Shown piece by piece: positions 1-6,298 of a DNA stretch of 13,048 nucleotides (its first letter is position 1; the number at the start of each line of letters is the position of its first letter). This DNA is from an uncultured Megasphaera sp. (GTDB lineage Bacteria > Bacillota > Negativicutes > Veillonellales > Megasphaeraceae), in assembly GCA_900554215.1 (NCBI GenBank), contig USGG01000057.1:1-13048 (forward strand). Direction: 5' to 3'. Under the pieces are notes generated by a model that had not been told where the DNA came from, did not search any database, and saw only the letters and a list, made by a program, of their open reading frames with translations. A program made the translations under genes and the position numbers.

Positions 1-884
1 CCATCATGGGGTCGGCCTTTTTAAACTTCGTCGGCGCCATGATTTCTACGGGCGTCGCCAAGACCATCGGCGGCGACATCGTCACGTCGCCGGCCATGAT
101 CAACGAGCTGGTCATCGTCGCCGGCCTCGTCGGCGCTATCGTCTGGAACCTGTTGACCTGGTGGTTCGGCATGCCCTCCAGCTCGTCCCACGCCCTCATC
201 GGCGGCATGATCGGCGCCGTCGCCTTTTCCGTCGGCACGGCGGCCCTCAACGACTGGGGCATCATCAAGATTTTCCTGTCCCTCATCCTGTCGCCCGTTA
301 CGGCTATCGTCGTCGGCTATATCATCATGAACATCCTGTTCGTCGTCTGCCGCAACTTCAAGCCGGCTAAGATCAACATGACGGCCAACAGGCTGCAGGT
401 CGTCTCAGCGGCCCTCATGGCCTTCTCCCACGGCTCCAACGACGCCCAGAAGTCCATGGGCATCATCACCCTGGCCCTCTTGTCGGGCGGCGTCATCGAC
501 ACGCTGGAAGTCCCGACGATGGTCAAGTTCCTCTGCGCCCTGGCCATGGCTCTCGGCACCAGCGTCGGCGGCTGGAAAATCATCCGCACCGTCGGCGGCA
601 AGATCTTCAAGATGCACCCCATCCACGGCTTTGCCGCCGACTTGAACTCGGCCGTCGTCATCTTCTCGGCGACGATGCTCCACCTGCCCGTCTCGACGAC
701 TCACGTCGTCTCCGGCTCCATCATGGGCGTCGGCGCAGCCCAGCGGGCCAAAGCCGTCCACTGGAACGTAGCCCGTCAAATGGTCACGGCCTGGGTCATG
801 ACCATTCCCTGCACGGCCATCATGGGGGCCATTTCCTACTACATCATTTCGCACATCATGGTAGTCGTACTGCCCGGCTTATAA
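1..884 (+). CDS. pit: PiT-family inorganic phosphate permease (5' end outside window)
   Basis: Membrane permease that imports inorganic phosphate, normally driven by H+ or Na+. The frame is open to the left edge, so the true start lies outside; counting from the first Met at base 6 there are 292 residues, against roughly 330 in the family, so about 40-50 residues including the first GAND signature are probably missing. The second signature is visible as SHGSNDAQK at residues 141-149. The two inverted-topology halves show matching segments, PSSSSHALIGGMIG near 57-70 and PVSTTHVVSGSIMG near 228-241. About eight hydrophobic segments are recognisable. It is followed directly by a strong terminator, so it ends its transcript. 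No PhoU-like partner (DUF47), a frequent neighbour of pit genes, is in view; one could lie upstream. The substrate assignment is from the family; sulfate-transporting members exist. Confidence 0.93.
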   Translation, partial: IMGSAFLNFVGAMISTGVAKTIGGDIVTSPAMINELVIVAGLVGAIVWNLLTWWFGMPSSSSHALIGGMIGAVAFSVGTAALNDWGIIKIFLSLILSPVTAIVVGYIIMNILFVVCRNFKPAKINMTANRLQVVSAALMAFSHGSNDAQKSMGIITLALLSGGVIDTLEVPTMVKFLCALAMALGTSVGGWKIIRTVGGKIFKMHPIHGFAADLNSAVVIFSATMLHLPVSTTHVVSGSIMGVGAAQRAKAVHWNVARQMVTAWVMTIPCTAIMGAISYYIISHIMVVVLPGL

Positions 885-947
885 CCGACCGCCGGTGGCA
901 GCGCCTGTCAATCTGACGCCAGCCGCCGCGACTCATATCGCTTCCCC

Positions 948-1000
948 AACCACGGGCCCCGCCGCATATTCCGCAGGCGGGGCCCGTGGTTTCCTCTTTT
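948..1000 (+). terminator. Intrinsic terminator after the phosphate permease
   Basis: A perfect 16-bp stem pairs 948-963 with 976-991 around a 12-nt loop. The 3' side runs into TTTCCTCTTTT, a T-rich tail for the plus strand. This ends the pit transcript and separates it from the next gene. Confidence 0.85.
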
Positions 1001-1054
1001 CTCCCCATTTTATCTATGGTACTATTAAGCGTAGAAGAAAAAGGAGGCCTGATC

Positions 1055-2071
1055 ATGAACACATTACGACCGAAACTGACCCTTCTGGACGAGCATCCGA
1101 CGCCGCTGCAGTACCTTTCGGGCTTGTCCCAGGAGCTCTTCCGGGAACTTTACATAAAGCGCGATGACGTGACGCCCTTCGGCGGAAGCGGCGGCATGCT
1201 GCGGAAACTGGAATACCTGCTGTTCGACGCCGTCAATTCCCAGTCCGACACCGTCGTCACCGTCGGCGACATCCGCTCCGACCACTGCCGTCTCACGGCG
1301 GCTGCCGCGGCAAAATACGGCCTGCGCAGCATCGTCATTTCCGTCGGCCATTACGACGGCGAGCTGAGCGGCAACCTGCTCCTCAGCAGCCTGTTCGGCG
1401 CCCGCACCGTCATCAAAAAGGACGACGGCCGCCCTGAAGCCGTCCAGCTGGAAGAAACGGCAAAGACCGTCATGGAACAGGAAATCGCCCAGGGCCATCG
1501 CCTGTATTTCATTCCCATGGGCGGCAGCGACGCGACGGGCATGCTGGGCTATTACGACTGCGCCGCCGAGCTGGATAAGCAGGCCCAGGAACAGTACCTG
1601 CAGGGAGCGACGGTCTACGTCCCCGTGACGACGCTGGGCACGTACGTCGGCTTATACTGCGGCCTGAAAGCCGCCGCCTCGTCCTTAAAGCCCGTCGGCA
1701 TCGCCGTCAAGCCCCTCGACGAAGACCGCCTGGGCGACTACTTCCGGCAGGTAAAGGAAACGTACGGCTTCGATTTCGACGACAGTGACATGCACATCGA
1801 GACGGCCTATATCCGCAAGGGATACGGCGAGCCGGACCGCCATGTCCGCGACGCCGTCCGCCTCATGGCCGGCCACGAGGGGATTCTCCTCGACCCGACG
1901 AGCTCCGGCAAGGCCTTCGCCGCCGTCCTCGACATGATCAAGGAAAAGAAAATCAAATTAGGGCGGCAGGTCATCTTCCTCCACGACGGCAGCATGACCG
2001 GCTTATATGAAAAAGCCCACCGCCTGAAATTAGAAAAAGAACTGCAAGACACAATCCAAATCCTTCCATAA
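1055..2071 (+). CDS. PLP-fold protein of the ACC deaminase/D-cysteine desulfhydrase family lacking the usual lysine
   Basis: A 338-residue protein with the fold-type II PLP enzyme pattern: IKRDDVTPFGG (34-44), RKLEYLL (50-56), a VGDIRSDH segment (70-77), GNLLLSSLFGA (106-116), IPMGGSDATGMLGY (153-166) and a C-terminal GILLDPTSSGKAF. Relatives deaminate ACC or convert D-cysteine to pyruvate, H2S and ammonia. The hallmark GGNKxRKLE, whose lysine holds PLP, reads here G-G-M-L-R-K-L-E, with Met48 (ATG at 1196) where the lysine should be. Other conserved sites also differ: QSNH is RSDH, the glycine-rich GSGGT phosphate loop is TTLGT, and HTGG is HDGS. A one-base error cannot explain this. It may be a divergent enzyme or a non-catalytic relative. 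The start at 1055 is chosen for the AGGAGG eight bases upstream; a longer frame from 986 would run through the terminator stem. No clear promoter was found. Confidence 0.8.
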   Translation: MNTLRPKLTLLDEHPTPLQYLSGLSQELFRELYIKRDDVTPFGGSGGMLRKLEYLLFDAVNSQSDTVVTVGDIRSDHCRLTAAAAAKYGLRSIVISVGHYDGELSGNLLLSSLFGARTVIKKDDGRPEAVQLEETAKTVMEQEIAQGHRLYFIPMGGSDATGMLGYYDCAAELDKQAQEQYLQGATVYVPVTTLGTYVGLYCGLKAAASSLKPVGIAVKPLDEDRLGDYFRQVKETYGFDFDDSDMHIETAYIRKGYGEPDRHVRDAVRLMAGHEGILLDPTSSGKAFAAVLDMIKEKKIKLGRQVIFLHDGSMTGLYEKAHRLKLEKELQDTIQILP

Positions 2072-2085
2072 GGCCCAAACGACGT

Positions 2086-2128
2086 CAGGCTCCCCATCAG
2101 ACGGATATGCTGTCTGATGGGGAGCCTG
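2086..2128. terminator. 17-bp hairpin between convergent genes, probable bidirectional terminator
   Basis: Bases 2086-2102 pair perfectly with 2112-2128 around a 9-nt loop. It lies between the stop of the PLP-fold gene (2071) and the stop of folE (2135), which converge. Neither side has a real T-run, so efficiency as a classical intrinsic terminator is uncertain; it may mainly protect 3' ends. Confidence 0.6.
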
Positions 2129-2134
2129 TATGCA

Positions 2135-2692
2135 TTACCGTATGAGGTTAAAAAATTCGTTTCGCCGCAGAGGATCGTCAAAGACGCCGCCGGCGTACAA
2201 GGTCCGCGTCTGGGAGCCCGGCTTCTTGATGCCCCGGGCCGTCATGCAGGAATGCTCGCCCTGAATGCAGACGATAATGTCGTCGGTCTTGACGATGCGC
2301 CGCAGCACGTCGTATATATCGGCGCCGATGCGCTCCTGAAGCTGAAGGCGCCGGCAGACGGCGTCGGCGATGCGGGCCAGCTTCGACAAGCCGATAACGC
2401 AGCCCTTCGGAATATAGCCGATAGCGATTTTCATATCGTACATGAGGGCAATGTGATGCTCGCAAAAGCTGAACACGTCGATGTCCTTGACGACGACCAT
2501 ATTGCCGTCATCGCAGGGAAACACCTTGCCGAATTCCCTAGCGATTTCTTCGTTGGAAACGCCGGCGTAGGCCAGCCGTTCTTCCATCATCTTGGCAAAC
2601 CGCTCCGGCGTCTCCTTCGTCCCGTCGCGGCCGTCCTGCCCGACGGCTTCCAAAATCAGCGCCGCCGCCTGCTTTAATTTTTCTCTGTCCAT
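2135..2692 (-). CDS. folE: GTP cyclohydrolase I
   Basis: Converts GTP to 7,8-dihydroneopterin triphosphate, the entry step shared by folate and queuosine synthesis; cytosolic, usually a homodecamer. The 185-residue protein has the zinc and active-site segment FCEHH (76-80), giving Cys77 and His80, with the third ligand Cys149 in EHSCMTARG (146-154). IPKGCVIGLSKLARI (94-108), QERIG (119-123) and the basic IKKPGSQTRT (155-164) also match the family. The LP that normally follows CEHH is AL here, a mild deviation. Its ATG shares one base with the queE stop (TAATG), so translation is probably coupled. As last gene of queD-queE-folE it most likely feeds QueD, though the product can also serve folate synthesis. 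Confidence 0.95.
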   Translation of the reverse strand: MDREKLKQAAALILEAVGQDGRDGTKETPERFAKMMEERLAYAGVSNEEIAREFGKVFPCDDGNMVVVKDIDVFSFCEHHIALMYDMKIAIGYIPKGCVIGLSKLARIADAVCRRLQLQERIGADIYDVLRRIVKTDDIIVCIQGEHSCMTARGIKKPGSQTRTLYAGGVFDDPLRRNEFFNLIR

Positions 2693-3354
2693 TATACGCC
2701 TCTGGCCTCCGGATCGTAGATGATTTTATGGAGCTGCACCTGCACGCACACGTCGTCCAGGCCCCGTTCCTTGACGAAATCGACGAGGGCCGCCGCCTCG
2801 ATTTCGCCCCACACAGGCGATACGTACAGCAGGGGCCGCGCCGCCGGCAGCAAATGGGAAATCGTATAGGCCATGTCGTCCAAATCGTCCTTCGTCGCGA
2901 CGACGAACTTGACGACGTCGGCAGGCGTCAGCCGTTCCTGCAGGTTTTCCAGCTTCATGGCCTCGCGCATGCCCGACGAGGGGGATTTCCAGTCCATCGT
3001 ATAAAACAAGCCCTCAGGCCGGCGGGAAGGCAGCAGTACGGCGCCGTTCGTCTCGATATTGACCTCGCAGCCGCCGCAGCAAAGCCGTTCCGTCAGCTCC
3101 TGCAGGGGCTGCAGCATAGGCTCTCCGCCCGTCAGGGTCGCGCGGCTCCAGGGCTTATCCAATACAATCTGCGCCAATTCGTCCGCCGTATATTCCGCCG
3201 CCGCATCGTCTGCCAACAAGGCGTAGGCCGTATCGCAGTACGAGCAGCGGAGGTTGCAGCCGGCGAAGCGGATAAAAGTACTCATGTAGCCTGTTCGCTT
3301 TCCTTCTCCCTCGATGCTGTCGAAGATTTCTACGACGGGAAACTTATACTTCAT
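2692..3354 (-). CDS. queE: 7-carboxy-7-deazaguanine synthase (radical SAM)
   Basis: Radical SAM enzyme that contracts 6-carboxy-tetrahydropterin to 7-carboxy-7-deazaguanine in the queuosine pathway. The 220-residue protein starts with the substrate segment FDSIEGEGKRTG (11-22) and carries the cluster motif CNLRCSYCD (33-41), with Cys33, Cys37 and Cys40 binding the 4Fe-4S cluster. TGGEPMLQ (75-82) is the SAM-binding GGE motif; ETNG (101-104) and DWKSPSSG (121-128) are typical of QueE, and QLHK lies near 207-210. Its start lies inside queD (11-nt overlap) and its stop overlaps folE by one base, so the three genes form a tightly coupled operon. Confidence 0.95.
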   Translation of the reverse strand: MKYKFPVVEIFDSIEGEGKRTGYMSTFIRFAGCNLRCSYCDTAYALLADDAAAEYTADELAQIVLDKPWSRATLTGGEPMLQPLQELTERLCCGGCEVNIETNGAVLLPSRRPEGLFYTMDWKSPSSGMREAMKLENLQERLTPADVVKFVVATKDDLDDMAYTISHLLPAARPLLYVSPVWGEIEAAALVDFVKERGLDDVCVQVQLHKIIYDPEARGV

Positions 3355-3673
3355 ACGTCGCCACGTTCCCTTCCGACTCCTGTACGCTCACCTTGACGCA
3401 AAAGGGGATGGAATCGCAGATCCACTTGGCGATGTTTTCCGCCGTCGGATTGCCGGGAATCACGTCGTTCAGATAGGCATGATCCAGCTTTCCCTTCACG
3501 ATATTGGATATGTCCTTGAAATCGACGACCATGCCGTTTTCATTCAGCTCTTCCCGCCGGCACGTCACGTAGATAATCCAGTTGTGGCCGTGCAGGTTTT
3601 CGCACTGGCTTTCATAATTCAGGCTCAGGCGGTGAGCCGCCGCAATTTCCAGCCGTTTCGTTACTGTATACAT
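3344..3673 (-). CDS. queD: 6-carboxy-5,6,7,8-tetrahydropterin synthase
   Basis: Converts dihydroneopterin triphosphate, the FolE product, into 6-carboxy-tetrahydropterin, the QueE substrate. At 109 residues it is near the short end of the QueD/PTPS family. Zinc ligands are His14 (AAHRL), His28 and His30 (LHGHN); Cys24, His65 (LDHAYLN) and Glu99 (QESEGN) fit the catalytic set. NPTAEN (75-80) is the usual substrate-binding segment. First gene of the operon. The ATG at 3671-3673 is preceded by AGGAG with good spacing. A consensus promoter and an attenuator-like leader lie upstream, so all three genes are probably controlled together. Confidence 0.95.
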   Translation of the reverse strand: MYTVTKRLEIAAAHRLSLNYESQCENLHGHNWIIYVTCRREELNENGMVVDFKDISNIVKGKLDHAYLNDVIPGNPTAENIAKWICDSIPFCVKVSVQESEGNVATYEV

Positions 3674-3786
3674 AAAGACTCCTCACAAATTCGCATCAAA
3701 TACGTCATCAAAACTGCAAAAAAATAACCGGTATCAGCCCGGTACACCGATTCGGTTCCCAACAAGGGCGCACCTGCCTCGGCATG
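3674..3786 (-). promoter_or_regulatory. Structured leader of the queD-queE-folE mRNA, candidate attenuator or riboswitch
   Basis: About 113 nt lie between the predicted transcription start and queD. Read on the minus strand, the first about 60 nt are GC-rich with three ACCG and two CGGT segments that can pair in mutually exclusive ways (ACCGAATCGGT as one hairpin, ACCGG/CCGGT as another), followed by a terminator, then a plain spacer to the ribosome site. This layout is what a transcription-attenuating riboswitch looks like. The expected effector would be preQ1 or a pathway product, but the A-rich tail of a class I preQ1 aptamer is absent, so I do not assign a class. Confidence 0.45.
3718..3743 (-). 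terminator. Intrinsic terminator within the queD leader
   Basis: On the minus strand, ACCGG (3743-3739) pairs with CCGGT (3731-3727) around a 7-nt loop, followed after TA by seven T residues (3724-3718). It lies upstream of the queD start, so it can only act as an attenuator for this operon. Confidence 0.6.
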
Positions 3787-3791
3787 CCTCC

Positions 3792-3820
3792 ATTATACTG
3801 AATTTGCGAAAACACGTCAA
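3792..3820 (-). promoter_or_regulatory. Promoter of queD-queE-folE
   Basis: Minus strand -35 TTGACG (3820-3815), exactly 17 nt spacer, -10 TATAAT (3797-3792). Near-consensus sigma-70 type. Transcription would start at about 3785. Confidence 0.8.
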
Positions 3821-3907
3821 ATATCGACAGTGTCAAAGGACAGATTTGCAACAAATCAATGTATCGTATCATGGATTTCTTTTTATGTATCCGAATCCAC
3901 TGTGCAG

Positions 3908-4678
3908 TTAGCCGATTTTTTTATACTGCCCGTTTCCAAGAAATTCTATATACCCTTTATCGCGCAAAAATTGCAGCTGCTGGCGAATTTTCGCCTTGAT
4001 GGTGTGATTATTCTGATGCTTTTTCGCGAGTGTTTGCTCAAAGGCATATATATTTGCTAATGTAAAACATTCTCCCGGCAGAGCATTGACACAGGAGAGC
4101 ACGTCCATAAGCCAGCTACGCGACGCTATATCGCCTTTTTTCAAGGAGTTGCTTCGCTGAACCTGTGCGATGACTTCCTGCGGAGGCGTTTCAACGTGAT
4201 TCGTGACAATGGGAATACGCCCTTGGACAGGAATCTGTTCCAGTAAAATATTGCAGCCGATCCATCCGGCTCTGCGGGCATTGGGACCGAGCGGTTTTCG
4301 CTTTTCAATGATTGCCGGAACAAAAAAGTATTTAGGAATAATCATTAGATCTACAACCTGCATAGCAGACAAATCGTACCCCAGAAATAAGAAATCGGGA
4401 TTCTCGTTGCTGGTAATCCGTTCGAGCATCGTATGATATGCCCCATCTGTTATCTTTGATGTCAGATTTCCCTTTCGGCTTTTCAGCTCATATTGTTCAC
4501 CGCAGTTAGGGCAGAAAAAATCGGCGACAGGCTGATTGTTTGGAAATTTTTCAATATGTTGGTTTCCGCAGCGAGGACAAAACAAATTATCCCGAACCCA
4601 TGATTCTGTGAGTACCCGAGCAATCTGAGACTGGGAGCGGTACCCTTCCGCTGCAGACGGATTTAAGGAAAGATTCAT
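3908..4678 (-). CDS. dpnI: DpnI-type restriction endonuclease cutting methylated GATC
   Basis: A 256-residue protein closely resembling DpnI of Streptococcus pneumoniae (254 residues) along its whole length. DpnI is a type IIM enzyme that cuts GATC only when the adenine is methylated. The PD-(D/E)XK residues fall at Asp53 (PVADF), Glu64 and Lys66 (YELKS), as in DpnI. Cys34, Cys37, Cys56 and Cys59 form a zinc site. NARRAGWIGCNI (133-144) and the C-terminal winged-helix part (from about 183, with KAKIRQQLQFLRDKGYIEF) match the methylated-DNA reader domain. No methyltransferase or DpnD-like gene is adjacent, as expected since the host must leave GATC unmethylated; many GATC sites occur in this window. 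The gene is visibly AT-richer than its neighbours and sits alone between core genes, suggesting horizontal gain. Ribosome site AAAGGA precedes the ATG. Confidence 0.95.
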   Translation of the reverse strand: MNLSLNPSAAEGYRSQSQIARVLTESWVRDNLFCPRCGNQHIEKFPNNQPVADFFCPNCGEQYELKSRKGNLTSKITDGAYHTMLERITSNENPDFLFLGYDLSAMQVVDLMIIPKYFFVPAIIEKRKPLGPNARRAGWIGCNILLEQIPVQGRIPIVTNHVETPPQEVIAQVQRSNSLKKGDIASRSWLMDVLSCVNALPGECFTLANIYAFEQTLAKKHQNNHTIKAKIRQQLQFLRDKGYIEFLGNGQYKKIG

Positions 4679-4702
4679 TGCACGTCGTCCTTTTCGTATT
4701 GG

Positions 4703-4738
4703 TCAGAATTTTTAAGATATATTATAGTATAATTCTGA
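4703..4738. repeat. Inverted repeat around the -10 region of the DpnI promoter
   Basis: TCAGAATT (4703-4710) and AATTCTGA (4731-4738) are perfect 8-bp arms around a 20-nt AT-rich centre that contains the -10. Possible operator, or an mRNA 5' hairpin. Confidence 0.5.
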
Positions 4739-4755
4739 TAGTGACGACAGTGCAA
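4721..4755 (-). promoter_or_regulatory. Probable promoter of the DpnI gene
   Basis: Minus strand -35 TTGCAC (4755-4750), 18-nt spacer, -10 TATACT (4731-4726); an overlapping TATAAT lies at 4726-4721. Both elements are embedded in inverted repeats, listed separately. Confidence 0.55.
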
Positions 4756-4762
4756 GGCACTG
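4748..4762. repeat. Small dyad over the -35 of the DpnI promoter
   Basis: CAGTGC (4748-4753), AAG, GCACTG (4757-4762): perfect 6-bp arms. The minus-strand -35 hexamer lies inside it, a position suited to a repressor site. Confidence 0.4.
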
Positions 4763-4796
4763 CATAAAATACGAATCTTACTATCTCCCTTTGCAA

Positions 4797-4841
4797 CAAA
4801 AATCCCCAGTCTAACCGCCTTTGTGTGCTGCATAGACTGGG
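4797..4841 (-). terminator. Terminator after the malY-like gene
   Basis: CCCAGTCTA (4805-4813) pairs perfectly with TAGACTGGG (4833-4841), 19-nt loop. On the minus strand the stem is followed by GATTTTTG (T-run 4802-4798). It lies 25 bases past the stop at 4866. Confidence 0.75.
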
Positions 4842-4865
4842 AATTTCTGTATCCTAATATCTAAC

Positions 4866-6086
4866 CTATTTTGACAGTAAGCAATGCTTCTGAATCGCTT
4901 CGTCCATCCGCTTCATGCCTTCGGCGATAATCGAGCGGGGCATGGCCAGATTCAGGCGGATAAAGCCCTTGGCGTTGCCGACGAACAGGCTGTCGCCGCC
5001 TTCGAGGAGGACGCCTGCTTCGTTGGCAAAGAAATCGGGGATATTTTCCACGTCGCCGAGATAGGGGCTCATGTCCATCCAGGCCAGGTACGTCGCGTCG
5101 GGAATTTCAAAGGCGATCTTCGGCAGGTGCTCCGCTGCGTAGTCCTTGACGAACTGGAAGTTGCCGTCCAGATATACCCGAAGCTGGTCGAGCCAGTCGC
5201 CGCAGTAGAGGTACGCCGCCTTGTGGGCTTCGAGGGACAAGGGATTGATGAATCCCACCGTCTTATCGCGGGCCGTAAAATGGCGCCGCAGCTCGGCATC
5301 GCGGATGATGATGTCCGAGAACATGAGGCCGGCCATGTTGAAGGTCTTGCTGGCCGACATGCAGGTCACGAGCTTGGGGTAATCCGCCATGATTTTGCCC
5401 ATCGGCGTGTGGATCTTGCCGCAGCGCAGGAGATCGCAGTGAATTTCGTCGCTGATAATCCAGAGGTTATACTTTTCGACGATGGCCGCGACGCGCCGCA
5501 GCTCCTCTTCCGTCCAGATGCGGCCCGTCGGGTTGTGAGGATTGCACCAGATGACCAGTTTCATGTGCGGATCGGCGGCCTTCGCTTCGAAGTCGTCGAA
5601 GTCGATGGAAAATTTGCCCTTATCGTATACTAAGGGCGAGCATACGTAGGTCCGGTCGGCGTATTCGGCGGCGTGCTGGAAAAAGCCGTACGCCGGCGAT
5701 ACCATGAGGATTTTTTCCGTGTCCTTGACGAGGTCTTCGACGAGCTCATACAGGGCCGGAATGATGCCCGGAGAAAAAACGAGCTCTTCTTTGGGGAAGG
5801 TCCAGCCGTACATCTTTTGGCACCAGCCGGCGAAGACGTCGTAGTAGGAATCGTCGCACAGCAGGGTATAGCCGAAAATGCGGCGGTCGATGCGGTCCTT
5901 CATGGCCTGGCAGATTTCCGGCGGCGTGGCAAATTCCATGTCAGCCACCCACATGCGGACGAATTCGTCGTCAGCGAAGGGAAATTTTTTCTCCGGTCCA
6001 GCGTGGAAAATATAGCCGCGAAAGCCGTCCGTGTTGAGGGCGTTCGTATGGCGGCGGTCGATGATTTCATCAAAATCGTAAGTCAT
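4866..6086 (-). CDS. MalY/PatB-type PLP-dependent C-S lyase or aminotransferase
   Basis: A 406-residue fold-type I PLP enzyme of the MalY/PatB group. Members cleave cystathionine or cysteine C-S bonds (beta-lyase) and some transaminate. NPHNPTGR (182-189), SDEIHCDLL (212-220) and SASKTFNMAGL (244-254) are the cofactor-binding segments; Lys247 is the expected Schiff-base lysine and Asp213 the pyridine-nitrogen partner. The C-terminal GFIRLNLAMPRS holds the carboxylate-binding arginine. I chose the ATG at 6086 because AAGGAG precedes it by nine bases and the protein then begins at the usual family N-terminus; the longer frame to 6176 would run through its own promoter. It is single-gene, with its own promoter and terminator, and divergent from an XRE regulator that may control it. 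Cystathionine beta-lyase is likeliest; the exact substrate is not decidable here. Confidence 0.9.
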   Translation of the reverse strand: MTYDFDEIIDRRHTNALNTDGFRGYIFHAGPEKKFPFADDEFVRMWVADMEFATPPEICQAMKDRIDRRIFGYTLLCDDSYYDVFAGWCQKMYGWTFPKEELVFSPGIIPALYELVEDLVKDTEKILMVSPAYGFFQHAAEYADRTYVCSPLVYDKGKFSIDFDDFEAKAADPHMKLVIWCNPHNPTGRIWTEEELRRVAAIVEKYNLWIISDEIHCDLLRCGKIHTPMGKIMADYPKLVTCMSASKTFNMAGLMFSDIIIRDAELRRHFTARDKTVGFINPLSLEAHKAAYLYCGDWLDQLRVYLDGNFQFVKDYAAEHLPKIAFEIPDATYLAWMDMSPYLGDVENIPDFFANEAGVLLEGGDSLFVGNAKGFIRLNLAMPRSIIAEGMKRMDEAIQKHCLLSK

Positions 6087-6128
6087 GGCAGTCATCTCCT
6101 TCATCAGTATGCGTTTCGTTATGTACAC

Positions 6129-6157
6129 AGCATACCAAAGAAGACGTCCCTCGTCAA
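6129..6157 (-). promoter_or_regulatory. Promoter of the malY-like gene
   Basis: Minus strand -35 TTGACG (6157-6152), 17-nt spacer, -10 TATGCT (6134-6129), about 43 bases upstream of the ATG. Confidence 0.75.
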
Positions 6158-6214
6158 AGCAGGACCTTTCTCGCAAAACGAAACAATATTTCTAAATTTG
6201 TTTCCTTATAGTAG

Positions 6215-6229
6215 AAAATCGCCGATTTT
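6215..6229. promoter_or_regulatory. Inverted repeat in the malY-xre intergenic region, possible operator
   Basis: AAAATCG (6215-6221), C, CGATTTT (6223-6229): perfect 7-bp arms. It lies just upstream of a TATACT (6235-6240) that could be the -10 of the regulator gene, whose -35 is not convincing. A second weaker repeat, AAACAA (6181-6186) with TTGTTT (6198-6203), lies beside it. Either could be the site of the neighbouring XRE protein. Confidence 0.35.
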
Positions 6230-6298
6230 TTTCTTATACTATGTATATAACCTCGTATTTCCGATTCCAGAAAGATTGATAAGAAACAGGTGAGCATC

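Noticed and set aside
895..1167. Plus-strand frame beginning just after the phosphate permease
   Set aside because: It runs through a 16-bp terminator stem and into the next gene in another frame, with no ribosome site.
2117..3396. Plus-strand open frames opposite folE and queE
   Set aside because: They mirror the codon structure of the confirmed minus-strand genes and have no plausible ribosome site or motifs.
3725..3786. T-box or complete cobalamin riboswitch in the queD leader
   Set aside because: A GTGTACCGG stretch resembles the T-box sequence only superficially, and there is no specifier stem. The cobalamin-like blocks are partial, and the leader is too short to hold the full aptamer with its B12 box.
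3830..4060. Plus-strand 76-codon frame overlapping the 3' end of the DpnI gene
   Set aside because: Mostly antisense to the DpnI-like C-terminus, without ribosome site or recognisable motif.
6087..6176. Thirty-codon N-terminal extension of the malY-like gene
   Set aside because: It would contain the -10 box of the consensus promoter at 6129-6157; the AAGGAG-preceded ATG at 6086 fits the family N-terminus.
4884..6293. Plus-strand open frames opposite the malY-like gene
   Set aside because: They are antisense to a clear PLP enzyme with intact motifs; the translations have no recognisable feature.
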